Assembly (NCBI GenBank): GCA_963576725.1
Contig: OY755240.1
Coordinates: forward strand, 64,754,412-64,818,411
Reading direction: 5' to 3'
Length of the DNA: 64,000 bases
From: Azorinus chamasolen
Taxonomy: Eukaryota > Mollusca > Bivalvia > Cardiida > Solecurtidae
A program made the translations under genes and the position numbers. Positions 39,473 through 50,909 of the stretch are shown here, piece after piece; the stretch's first letter is position 1, and every line of letters starts with the position of its first letter. Under the pieces are notes generated by a model. It searched no databases and was not told the DNA's origin. It was given only the letters and a program-made list of their open reading frames with translations.

Positions 39473-42400
39473 AGCTCACCAGAGCACAAAGTGCTCAAGG
39501 TGAGCTATTGTGATACCCCTGTGTCCGTCGTCCGTCTGTCCGTCTGTCTGTCCGTCAACAATTTCAAACGACTTCTTCTCTGAAACCGACTGCCCAATTG
39601 TAACCAAACTTGGTCAGATACATACTGTGGGTGGGTGCTTCAAAAGTTGTTAAAAAATAGTGGGCGGGGCCATCGGTCTTGTTGCCATGGCAACTGTACG
39701 CAATATCTAGAAAAATCTTCTTCTCCAGAATGACTTGTCCGATTTGAATATAGTTTTCACCAAAATGTTTCTCAGTTGATAGACTTTAAAAGTTGTTAAA
39801 AGAATTTTGATCCGGCAAAAAACATGGCCGCCAGAGGGCGTGGTCATTTTTTCCATATATGGTAATATATGAAAATCTTTAAAAATCTTCTTCTCTGAAA
39901 CCATTCTGTCCTAGACCATTGATATTTGGTATGTAGCATGATCTTAGGGTCCTCTACAAAGATTGTTCAAATTATGACCCCCGGGCCAAAATTGGCCCCG
40001 CCCAAGGGCTTATCAGTTTTTTATTGGAAAATCTTTAAAAATCTTCTTCTCTGAAATTGTAAGGCCTAGAACTTTGATATTTGGTATGTAGCATGATCTT
40101 ATGGTCCTCTACAAAGAATGTTCAAATAATGACCCCTGGGCCAAAAATGGCCCCGCCCAAGGGCTTATCAGTTTTTCATGGGAAAATCTTTAAAAATCTT
40201 CTTCTCTGAAACAGTAAGGCCTAGACCTTTGATATTTCGTATGTAGCATGATCTTATGGTCCTCTACTAAAGTTGTTCAAATTATGACCCCGGGGCCAAA
40301 AATGGCCCCGCCCAAGGGCTTATCAGTTTTTCATAGGAAAATCTTTAAAAATCTTCTTCTCTGAAACTGTAAGGCCTAGACATTTGATATTTCGTATGTA
40401 GCATGATCTTATGATCCTCTACAAATATTGTTCAAATTATGACCCCCGGGCCAAAAATTGGCCCCGCCCAAGGGCTTATCAGTTTTTCATAGGAAAAGCT
40501 TTAAAAATCTTCTTCTCGGAACATGTAAGGCCTAGACTTTTGTTATTTGGTATGTAGCATGATCTCATGGTCCTCTACAAAAGTTGTTCAAATTATGATC
40601 CTCGGGCCAAAAATGGCCCGCCCAAGGGCTAATCAGTTTTTCATAGGAAAATCTTTAAAAATCTTTTTCTCTGAAACTGTAAGGCCTAGACCTTTGATAT
40701 TTAGTATGTAGCATGATCTTATGGTCCTCTACAAATATTGTTCAAATTATGACCCCCAAGCCAAAAATGGCCCCGCCCAAGGGCTTATCAGTTTTTCATA
40801 GGAAACACTTTAAAAATCTACTGAAACTGTAAGGCCTAGACCTTTGATATTTGGTATGTAACATGATCTAATGATCCTCTATAAATATGTAGCTGTGGCT
40901 TGTGGTCCTCTGCCAAGAATGTTTAATTTACGACCCTGACCACTGGGCGAAACTTGGCCCTGCCTCAGGGCTTATCAGTTTTTCATGGGAACAAGAGGGC
41001 CAGAATGGCCCTGAAGCGCTCACCAGACAATCAGAGGAGAAGCTTTTCAAAGTTTTAACTATATGTTTTTTTAGAAAACTAGCCTGCCCTGGGGCTGGAC
41101 TAATTTTTCCCAAAGAGGCACAATTTATATAACTTTTGTAGAGGACCTGGACATGGTGCTATGTGCCAAATATGAAAGCTGAGAACCTTCCAGTATCAGA
41201 GAAAAAGATTTTCAAAGTTTTCACTATTTGTTTCTGTTGAAAATTGGCTACCCCTGGGGCGGGGCCAATTTTTACCCCTGGGGCATAATTTATATACCTT
41301 TTGCAGAGGACCTGAACATGATGATATGTGCAAAGTATGAAGGCTGAGAACCACCCAGTTTCCAAGAGGAAGATATTCAAAGATTTCACTACTTGTTTCT
41401 TTTGAAAACTGCCCACCCCTGGAGCGGGCTAATTTTGACCCTAGGGCCATAATTTATATAACTTTTGTAGAGGACCTGAACATAATGCTATGTGCCAAAT
41501 TATGAAATATGAAAGCTGAGAGCCTTCCAGTTTCAGAGAAGAAGAATTTCAAAGATTTCACTATTTGTTTCTATTGAAAACTGCCAATCCATGGGGCGGG
41601 GCCAATTTGGACCCCAGGGCCATAATTTATATAACTTTTGTAGAGCACCTGAACATGATGCTCTGTGCCAAATATGAAAGCTGAGAGCCTTCCAGTTTCA
41701 GAGAAGAAGATTTCCAGAGAGTTCACTATTTGTTTCTACTGAAAATGCCCACCCTGGGGTGGGGCCAATTTTGACCCTAGGGCCATAATTTATATAACTT
41801 TTGTAGAGGACCTAAACATGATGCTCTGTGCCAAATATGAAGGTTATGAGCCTTCCAGTTTCAGAGGAGAAGATTTTCAAAGATTTCACTATTTGTTTCT
41901 ATTGAAAACTGCCCGCCCCTGGGGTGGGGCCAATTTTGACCCCCGGGCCATAATTTATATAACTTTTGTAGAGGACCTGTACACAATGCTATGTGCCAAA
42001 TATGAAAGCTGAGATCCTTCCAGTTTCAGAGAAGAAGAATTTCAAAGATTTCACTATTTGTTTCTATTGAAAACTGGCCACCCCTGGGGCGGGGCCAATT
42101 TTGACCCCAGGGCCATAATTTATATAACTTTTGTAGAGGACCTGAACATAATGCTATGTGCCAAATATCAAAGCTGAGAGCCTTCCAGTTTCAGAGAAGA
42201 AGATTTTCAAAGATTTCACTATTTGTTTCTATTGAAAACTGCCCACCCCTGGGGCGGGGCCAATTTTTACCCCACGGCCATAATTTATATAACTTTTGTA
42301 GTGGACCTGAACATGGAGCTATTCGCCAAATATGAAAGCTAAGAGTCTTCCAGTTTCAGAGAAGAAGATTTTCAAAGATTTCACTATTTGTTTCTATTGA

Positions 42401-43308
42401 AAACTGCCCACTCCTGGGGCAGGGCCAATTTTGACCCCAGGGCCATAATTTATATAACTTTTGTAGAGCACCTGAACATGATGCTCTGTGCCAAATATGA
42501 AAGCTGAGAGCCGTCCAGTTTCAGAGGAGAAGATTTTCAAAGATTTCACTATTTGTTTCTATTGAAAACTGCCCACCCTGGGGCGGGGCCAATTTTGACC
42601 CTAGGGCCATAATTTATATAAATTTTGTAGTGGACCTGAACATGATGCTATGTGCCAAATATGAAAGCTGAGAGCCTTCCAGTTTCAGAGAAGAAGAATT
42701 TCAAAGATTTCACTATTTGTTTCTATTGAAAACTGCCCACCCCTGGGGCAGGGCCAATTTTGACCCCAGGAGCATAATTTATATAACTTTTGTAGAGGAC
42801 CTGAACATGATGCTATGTGCCAAATATGAAAGCTGAGAGCCTTCTGGTTTCAGAGGAGAAGATTTTTAAAGTTTCACTATATGTTTCTATTGAAAACATG
42901 GAACCCCTGGGGCGGGGCCAATTTTGACCCCAGGGCCATAATTTATATAACTTTTGTAGAGGACCTAAAGATGATACTATGTGCCAAAGATGAAAGCTGA
43001 GAACCCTGTAGATTCAGAGGAGAAGATTTTTAAAGGTTCAAATTGTTCACGACGGACGACGCACGCCGACCGACGACGGACATCAGGCGATCACAAAAGC
43101 TCACCCTGATCACTTTGTGCTCTGGTGAGCTAAAAATATAAATATTATCTTTCTCTGAAACCATAAGGCTTAGACCTTTAATTAATGGCATATTGCTTTG
43201 CCTTGTGGTTCTCTACCAAGGGTGTACACATGATTTCTTGTGGTCAAATATGGCCCGCCCCTGGGGTTATGTCTGGTTAGCGCTTCAGGGCCTCATGGCC
43301 CTCTTGTT
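39473..43308 (+). mobile_element. Family D element, copy 2, head-to-tail with copy 1
   Basis: AGCTCACCAGAGCACAAAGT start directly after copy 1, diverged ~185-bp units (CTGAAACTGTAAGGCCTAGA), end GGCCCTCTTGTTA. Copy 3 is nested inside it in the opposite orientation. Confidence 0.82.
40990..43137 (-). mobile_element. Family D element, copy 3, nested and inverted
   Basis: AACAAGAGGGCCAGAATGGC at the left and TGCTCTGGTGAGCTAAAAAT at the right are the complements of the family ends. About eleven tandem units lie between. ORFs here follow the repeat period and are not genes. Confidence 0.85.
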
Positions 43309-44524
43309 ACTGCTTTCGAAGAATGCAATATAGCAATCGGACGCTTTTCTTTTTACTGCAAAGAGTTCACTATTTCTTGTGAACATGCGCAAGAAAAATA
43401 GTTCTCTTCAATTCTGAACTAATTTTGTTGTGAAATGTTCATGTATTTATTTACTTTTCATGCATTTAATAATACTTCGCTTTCTAAGATAACTTCTACT
43501 AGTCTACACAAGATCAACCTTTAAAAAGCTTGAATTATTGACTATACTCCAAAGAAAACGCGAAAGAATATTGGTATGACTAGACACGGGATTTGACGGG
43601 ATATGAAGTTCATATCCGCGGATATGAGTTGTGCAAGCCTAAAAATAAGCAACAAAAGCATGAACTCGTATCCGCGGATATGGACCTCTTTCTCGGTGTT
43701 TAGTCAAACATTGTTTTCGCAACACATTGTCGTTTCTACAGCAGCAATAGCTTGTCTATTAATTACAAATTTCTTCTCTGCCGATAGTGATGACTTCCCA
43801 AATAGAAAACCTGTTGTTTTTTCATTGATCAATTACCTCTCCGCTGATAGGGAAGGAGAGGGCAATTTTTATATCAACACCGTGTACGGGTTAAAACACG
43901 AACTGCATCTATACATCCGTCTAACCTAGAGATCCGAGTAATTCATATAGCATTAAGCATGAATTGCAGTGGCTGTACTTTCGCTTTCATACCCGCAGTA
44001 TCGCCACAATTTCTTTTCTATCAGCGTAATTTTACTGAATGATGAAACACGATAGAAATGCCAACTTCTATTGCAGTAGTAACAGACTAGTATGCGTATT
44101 ACTCTCTACAATGAATTTAATTAGTTTTTCACTAAACTAAAAGAGAACTTGCCATTCACCGCATGCCATTGTCATAGCAAAAATGCGAGACATACATGTA
44201 GGCCTCTTCATTTACAAAAAAAATGCGGATGATATCTTTATCTACCAAAATTCCGATCATATTTGTCTCGGTTAATGGAATAGTTGAGATATACTGTAGA
44301 TTTCTTATTTATAATGGGTTTTTATGAAAACTCGTAGATGACATTTTTACAAGAGTTATACAGTTGTAGACAAAACGTACAAGAAAAACACCATTAAACT
44401 ATCAGAACTGCATGAAATGCTCTTAAATGAATTGTACTGTCACTTGATAGAGAAAATATGAACATGTTAAATGTTATGTTGATATTTTCTGACTTTTCCC
44501 CTAAAGCATTCATTTCGCGCTTAT
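43309..44524. other. 1.2-kb low-repeat segment between family D copies
   Basis: No recognised repeat or gene. It holds a 108-codon ORF (43603-43929) without family resemblance, and two copies of ATCCGCGGATATG, the first within the 16-bp perfect palindrome CATATCCGCGGATATG (43612). Confidence 0.5.
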
Positions 44525-45856
44525 TAGCTCACCAGAGCACAAAGTGCTCAGAGTGAGATTTTGTGATCGCCTGATGTCCATCGGCATGCACTGTCAGTCG
44601 TTCGTCGTCAACAATTTGAACCTTTAAAATTCTTCTCCTCTGAATCTAGAGGGGTCTCAGCTTTCATCTTTGGCACATAGCGTCATCTTTAGGTCCTCTA
44701 CAAATATAAATTATACCCCTGGTGTCAAAATTGGCCCTGCCCCAGGGGTTTTCAGTTTTCAACAGAAGCATATAGTAAAAACTTTGAACATCATCTCCTC
44801 TGAAACTAGAAGGTCCTCAGCTTTCATATTTGGCACATAGCATCTACTTCAGGACTTCTACAAAAGTTTGATAAATTATGCCCCTAGGGTCAAAATTGGT
44901 CCCACCCTAGGGATTGCCAGTTTTTTGTAGCTGACTGCTTAAACAACCCATGTGATCACTAGTTATGCATAGGAAAAACTATAAAAATCTTCTTGTCAGG
45001 AGAGCTTAGATATTTGGTGTATAGATTTACTAGCATAACTGTATGGGTTTTGTAAGTATCATAGTTCTGGGGTTAAAATTGGCCCTGCCCTGTGTGTAAT
45101 GACTTCTTAACATCAGAAACAACAGTCTAAAGGTTTCTCCTTAATATCAGCCTGAGAGCCAGTGTGAGTTCTGATGTAATCACCCTTAGCCTGATCAGTA
45201 GAGTAGAAATTGTGTTTAGACAGATAACACACGCTCATGTTAGATTGAGAAAACTGTGGATAATTCTCAAAATAAAGAAAACATGCTGGGTAATTTTGTC
45301 ATCTGCTAAATTGTTGTCTGCAGCATATTCATAAGTTATCCTAACTACACACTTTCTTTCTAAGTTTTTCAGAAGTTCAGTCTCATTGAAAAACAGTTTG
45401 GATATCAGATCAAGCCCCACATTATGTTGGGCCTGATCTGGATCCAAACTGTTTGCATAGGTCATTAGTGGTGGGAGAATCCCACTACACACTTTTTTCT
45501 AAGTTTTTCAGAAGTTCAGTCTCATTTACAAACAATTTGGATATCAGATCAGGCCCCACATTATGTGGGGCCTGATCTGGATCCAAACTGTTTGCATAGG
45601 TCATTAGTGTTGGGAGAATCCGCCTCTAGCATCCAAAGAATTAATACAAGTTCCATTCTTTCACTACATTCTTTCAGTATCATGTTTAGGTCCTCTACAA
45701 AAGTTATATAAATTGTGTCCCTGGGGTCAAAATTGGCACCGCCCCTGGGGTGTTAAGTTTTCAATAGAAACATATACCGCCGTAGTGAAAACTTTGAAAA
45801 TCTTCTCCTCTGATTGTCTGGTGAGCGATGTCAGGGCCATTCTAGCCCTCTTGTTT
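44525..45856 (+). mobile_element. Family D element, copy 4
   Basis: AGCTCACCAGAGCACAAAGT start and GCCCTCTTGTTT end. It contains a 133-bp tandem duplication (45349-45620) of a palindromic insert built on GATCAGGCCCCACATTATGT. Confidence 0.8.
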
Positions 45857-45990
45857 AAAAATAGTATCACCTTAATATGGAAATCAAGATCTGAAGCATA
45901 GATTAGGAAATGTCAACACTTATAAGGCATGTTGAATCAGAGAAACTTTGCAAGTGGGCGTATTATGTACAGTATGCGGTACCCTTGTTA
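45857..45990 (+). mobile_element. Family G element, right part, ending 22 bp before the terminal exon
   Basis: AAAAATAGTATCACCTTAAT to TGCGGTACCCTTGTT, identical in layout to the end of the intact family G copy at 57110-57247. Confidence 0.8.
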
Positions 45991-46012
45991 ATTCTGTGCT
46001 TTATTTTTTCAG

Positions 46013-46143
46013 GATTTCCATCATGGTTCCTGTGGCGTTCTGCCTATCTGACACAGCTTGGCAGCTGGCGACTGAGAATGCAGGTCCCCATCGACTGGAC
46101 CAAGACATTACTGTTTGGAAGAGATATCTCACGATTTGAATGA
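46013..46143 (+). CDS. Host type II NADH dehydrogenase, terminal exon
   Basis: The acceptor TTTTTTCAG precedes the end of the protein: [19 protein letters not shown], then [22 protein letters not shown] and a TGA at 46141. The WRSAYLTxLGSWR and FGRDISRF strings are the standard membrane-anchoring C-terminus of the family, so the gene is intact to its natural end. With the five upstream exons it gives 280 residues in this window. No nearby polyadenylation signal is certain; AATAAA occurs at 46614 and 47896. Confidence 0.93.
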
Positions 46144-46331
46144 TCAGTGAAATGAGATATGGTCCTATTGGAATTTCGCAAACAGTGTACACCCAGAGTG
46201 GTTGATGCATGAAGTTCTGATCAAGGTCTGCAATGTTTGATAGGCATTGTCGTCATTCAAATTGACAATCACTGTAGACCCTGATCAGATGCCAGGTCCG
46301 TAGTGCCTTTGTTACTCTAGATCTGCATTGT

Positions 46332-46781
46332 TTAACCCATTACCTCATAGGCTATATTTAGATCCAAATCTTTGAATACATTTACCAAAAAGGAGCATTT
46401 ACTAGAGAAAAGGAAAATTTTAGAATGATTTAGTATTTAAACCATTGTGATAATTAGATCTATTTACATGTATCACAGTGGTTTCAAATATTGACTTTTA
46501 CAGAGGCGTAGAAAGGCGTATTTATGGAGGAAAGGGGTGACCTTTTCCCTAACAAACATTTACATGTGAATTGGTCACATCATGAAGATTATTAAATCTA
46601 TTTTTATTACGTAAATAAATGGACTTTTTGGCTTTGACGAAAAATGTGGGATCAGATTTTTATAATTTCATCAGCAAACAGAGCAGACCCTGACCAGATG
46701 GCTCCTACAGGAGCTGTCTGATATTGATCTGCTCTGTTTGCAAAGACTTTGATAAAGCATTTACATGAAGGAATGGTTTAA
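46332..46781. mobile_element. Decayed family B MITE followed by inverse family A2 MITE
   Basis: TTAACCCATTACCTC (46332) to GGAGGAAAGG (46537), then CCTTTTCCC with GCAAACAGAGCAGACCCTGA and CTGCTCTGTTTGCAAAG to GGTTTAA (46781). Confidence 0.65.
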
Positions 46782-47010
46782 CACATTACACCCTAGTGAC
46801 GCATTTTTGCGCCTCTATAAAATTCACCTTGTGAAACCAAAATGTGATAAATAGAGCATTTGCTCCTATAGGAGCAAATGCTCTATTTATCACAATGGTT
46901 TCAAACTGCAAAATTCTTAAAAAAAAATATTTTCTCTAGTTAAAGCTCCTTTTCGGTAGATTAATTAAAAAAGGTTGGGTCTAAAAATAGCCTAGGAGAG
47001 AATGGGTTAA
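46778..47010 (+). mobile_element. TTAA-type MITE (family B), complete
   Basis: TTAACACATTACACC to GAGAGAATGGGTTAA with perfect GAGCATTTGCTCCTATAGGA palindrome; its left TTAA is shared with the preceding MITE. Confidence 0.85.
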
Positions 47011-47084
47011 CTCCATTAATGGGTTAACTCCATGTATTTTGCTGCGAATTACAAATCTGTGTTGACCTTTGCACACAGGTTGTA

Positions 47085-47672
47085 TCCAGATAAGACACCA
47101 AGTAACTCATAGGTCCAGATAAGACACCAAGTAACTCAGAGGTCCAGATAAGACACCTAGTAACTCAAAGGTTCAGATAAGACACCTAGTAACTCAGAAG
47201 TCCAGATAAGACACCAAGTAACTCAGAGGTTCAGATAAGACACCTAGTAACTTAGAGGTCCAGATAAGACACCAAGTAACTCAGATGTTCAGATAAGACA
47301 CCTAGTAACTCAGTGGTTCAGATAAGACACCTAGTAACCCAGAGGTTCAGATAAGACACCAAGTAACTCAGAGGTTCAGATAAGACACCTAGTAGCTTAG
47401 AGGTCCAGATAAGACACCAAGTAACTCAGAGGTTCATATAAGACACCTAGTAACTCAGAGATTCAGATAAGACACCTAGTAACTCAGAGGTTCAGATAAG
47501 ACACCAAGTACATCAGATGTCCAGATAAGACACCTAGCAACTCAGAGGTTCAGATAAGACACCTGGTAAACTCAGAGGTTCAGATAAGACACCAAGTAAC
47601 TCAGAGGTCCAGATAAGACACCAAGTAACTCAGAGGTTCAGATAAGACACCAAGTAACTCAGAGGTTCAGAT
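47085..47672 (+). repeat. 29-bp minisatellite, 20 copies
   Basis: Unit CAGATAAGACACC(A/T)AGTAA then CTCAGAGGT. Substitutions cluster at the A/T position and at CC/TC before AGATAAG, giving a two-type pattern. Confidence 0.93.
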
Positions 47673-48094
47673 GAGTAAAATTAAACATTATCAAGAATAG
47701 CTCCTCCTTTCTTCCTCCAAACCCTATACTGTGACCACTCTTTAGAATAATCTCTTTGAGACACAGTACAGGGTTTGGTGGAGAAATAATGATTTTACAA
47801 TTTCGGTACGCATCTTTATCTGTAGCTCTGAAAGTAACTCGAAGTCTCATCAGTATCTAAACTGTTTGATGCTGGGCTTATTGCGTTTGAAACAAAATAA
47901 AGAAAATTGATAAATAGAAATTCAAGCATGTGACAACAATGCTAGGCACTAAATACAAATGTAGTTAAAAGTTATTTTTCTGGTCGTTCAACCTAGATGG
48001 ATGATGAAAAACTCTTTAAGAATTCTGTGCTGATTGTAGATATGCATCATACATGATAGTACATAATAAACATTCAAATAATCCAGAAATCTAG

Positions 48095-48303
48095 TACAGT
48101 GAAACCCCGCTAATTCTACCACCTAAAAGAGGTATACTTATTGGTGCTAGATGCAGGTGGTACCTGAATGCAGGACAAAAGTAATGCAGAAAGCTCCTCT
48201 AGGAGCTTTCTGCATTACTTTTGTCCTGCATTAAACAACCACCTGCTTATAAAGACTCCCATGTTTATTCATTAAGTGGTCGCATTAGAGGGGTTCTACT
48301 GTA
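48095..48303. mobile_element. TA-flanked foldback MITE (family C2)
   Basis: TACAGTGAAACCCCGCTAAT to ...GGGGTTCTACTGTA, centred on GAAAGCTCCTCTAGGAGCTTTC; close relative of 2166-2374. Confidence 0.87.
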
Positions 48304-48506
48304 TAAAATTGTGTTTTGTCTCTTGTAAAACTTTGTTGGGCGTGATAGATATAGAATAGCGTCTGTATAAGTTTCAACAATAGTGTCAGGCTGTGCTACA
48401 GTGTTATTATTTAACCCGTTGCATACTGAATTTTCAAAGTGGAATAGTCCTCGTAATTTAACATAAGAGTCCATTCAGTAGGAAAGGGTGTAATTTGTTA
48501 GAAGTT

Positions 48507-48766
48507 TTAATCCTTTCCCTGTTCTATGTTTATTCCAGATTTCAATACCTACTGAATATTCATGGACAAAATATTTATAATGAAATATGGAAGGTGGAAC
48601 AGGGTAGCCATTTTAGAAAGTAAAGACACCGGTCTTTCAAATTCCATTTGCAAACAGAGCAGACCCTGATCAGATGGCTCCTATAGGATCTCTCTAGCCC
48701 TCTGATCTAGGCCTACTCTGTTTGCAGATGTGCGTGAAGACATGTTTATAGGAGGGAAAGGGTTAA
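48507..48766 (-). mobile_element. TTAA-type MITE (family A)
   Basis: TTAATCCTTTCCCTG to GAGGGAAAGGGTTAA. Confidence 0.83.
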
Positions 48767-49202
48767 ACGACAAGCAGAACAGACCCTGCTCACAGCTTGT
48801 CTAGAAACCTTCTGATCTGGGACTACACTGTTTGCAAATGTCAGTAGTTTTTTTTCCAAGTTCAAACAGTTAACTCTGTGCATTCTAGCAGCAAATTTGT
48901 GATAAACGTAGCAAACAGTTCCAATCCATTAACCCTTTCCCTGCTCAGTATTCATGAAAGAAATAATGACATCATGAATATTTATAAAAATTTCAAGGGT
49001 TTTTTTGCTTTGACAAAAACTGAAGAATTAGATCTATATCATGTCAAAAGCAAACAGAGCAGACCCTGGTCTACCGTGTTTGCAATTGTGTGAAAGGGGC
49101 TAATACAGTGCTTCCTGGCTTTAATTAATATTGCAGACAGTAAATTTTGCAGCCACCATTCTTTATTAGACTTTAAAAGAATTGAGCATACAGATTAAAC
49201 AG

Positions 49203-49300
49203 ATGTAGGTAAATAGTGTATTGGCCAGAAAACGGTGTAGGTAAATAGTGTATTGGCCAGAAAACGGTGTAGGTAAATAGTGTATTGGCCAGAAAACGGT
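49203..49300 (+). repeat. Three tandem 32-bp units
   Basis: GTAGGTAAATAGTGTATTGG plus CCAGAAAACGGT repeated three times without change. Confidence 0.9.
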
Positions 49301-49418
49301 GCCATGTATACAAGAACATTTCAGTATGAAAGGGTTAAATGCACTTTCATGTTATTGCTTGAAACCTGACTTCTTTGGACAAATGTTAAAACAATGATGA
49401 CATCATGAATATTTATTA

Positions 49419-49733
49419 CAATTGAACCTCGTTATCTGGAACTTCAAGGGACCATACATATTAGTTCGACATAACAGCGGTTTGAGGTATCCGATTTCTG
49501 ACCAATACCTCAAATTCACAGCTTAATGCAGGTCTAAAGTATTGCTGAAAACTCCTGTAGGAACTTTCAGCATTACTTGAAACCTGCATTAAGAAGTCAC
49601 ATGTGTCTCTAGATATTTGTAGTGATACATGTTAAAACAATTCTGTATTGTAAGTTGGGAAGGACCAAGCTTTTAGTTCAAGTTATCCCAAAGTTCGAGT
49701 TATCCAAGTTCGAGATTTCAAAGTTCAACTGTA
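49419..49733. mobile_element. Foldback MITE with TACAATTGAACC/GTTCAACTGTA ends
   Basis: Ends are related to family C (TACAGT-like, A-A-C-C). An internal palindrome is built on AATGCAGGTCTAAAGTATTG and CATTACTTGAAACCTGCATT. It interrupts an inverse family A2 MITE. Confidence 0.65.
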
Positions 49734-49914
49734 CACAAGGTAATTTGGTATTGGGAGAAAAAGAAGAATTAAATTTGATATAATTTCATAAGCAAACAGA
49801 GCAGACCCTGATCAGATAACTCCTACAGGAGGATAAATTATAAAACTCAACCAAATCATATCATTATGTCTCCCCCCATATTTATATGGGGGAGACATAT
49901 TGTTTTCGTGAGAG

Positions 49915-49955
<41 letters not shown>

Positions 49956-50909
49956 ACACTTTTTGTCCGGACGATAACTTCAATATGCCTGATGCCAGTT
50001 GATTGAAACTTCATATATGGAAAGAGCATAATGAGAGGAAGTGTCATGCACAAGGTCCATAACTCTGGCTTCACTAATATTGGAGTTATTGCCCTTTGTA
50101 AAAAAAAATCACACTTTTTTGTCCGGACGATAACTCCTATATGGCTCATGCCATTGGATTGAAACTTTATATATGGAAAGATCATGACGAGAGGAAGTGT
50201 CATGCACAAGGTCCATAACTCTGGCTTCACTAATATTGGAGTTATTGCCCTTTGTAAAAAACATCATAATTTTTTGTCCGGATAATAACTTCAATATGCC
50301 TGATGCCAGTTGATTGAAACTTCATATATGGAAACAGCATAATGAGAGGAAGTGTCATGCAGAAAGTACATAACTCTGGCTTCACTAATATAGCAGTTAT
50401 TGCCCTTTGTAAAAAAAAAATCACACTTTTTTGTCCGGACGATAACTTCTATATGGCTCATGCCATTGGATTGAAACTTCATATATGGAAAGATCATAAC
50501 GAGAGGAAGTGTCATGCACAAGGTCCATAACTCTGGCTTCACTAATATTGGAGTTATTGCCCTTTGTAAAAAAATCACATTTTTTTGTCCGGATGATTAC
50601 TCCTATATGACACATGCCATTGGAGTGAAACTTCATACATGGAATGATCATGATGAGAGAAAGTGTCATGAACAAGAGCCATAATTCTGGCTTCAATACT
50701 ATTGCCCATTGTTTCATTTTTTGGCCGATCAATAACTCCTGTTCAACTGATGCTATTGGAATGACATTTTATTTTTGGAAAGAGCATGATGAAAGTAAGT
50801 GTCATGCACAAGGGCCATAAATCTGGTATCAGTATTGGAGTTATTAGCTGTTATCATTTTCTTCTTGAAAAATGTAGTGTGGAAAACGCATAATGAGGGG
50901 AAGTATCAT

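Noticed and set aside
41159..41450. ORFs within family D, F and E tandem units
   Set aside because: They recur with the repeat period and encode no recognisable protein.
43603..43929. 108-codon ORF between family D copies
   Set aside because: No domain, no splice context, composition like surrounding DNA; random ORF cannot be excluded.
47085..47672. CRISPR-like array
   Set aside because: Head-to-tail 29-bp units with no unique spacers; a eukaryotic minisatellite.
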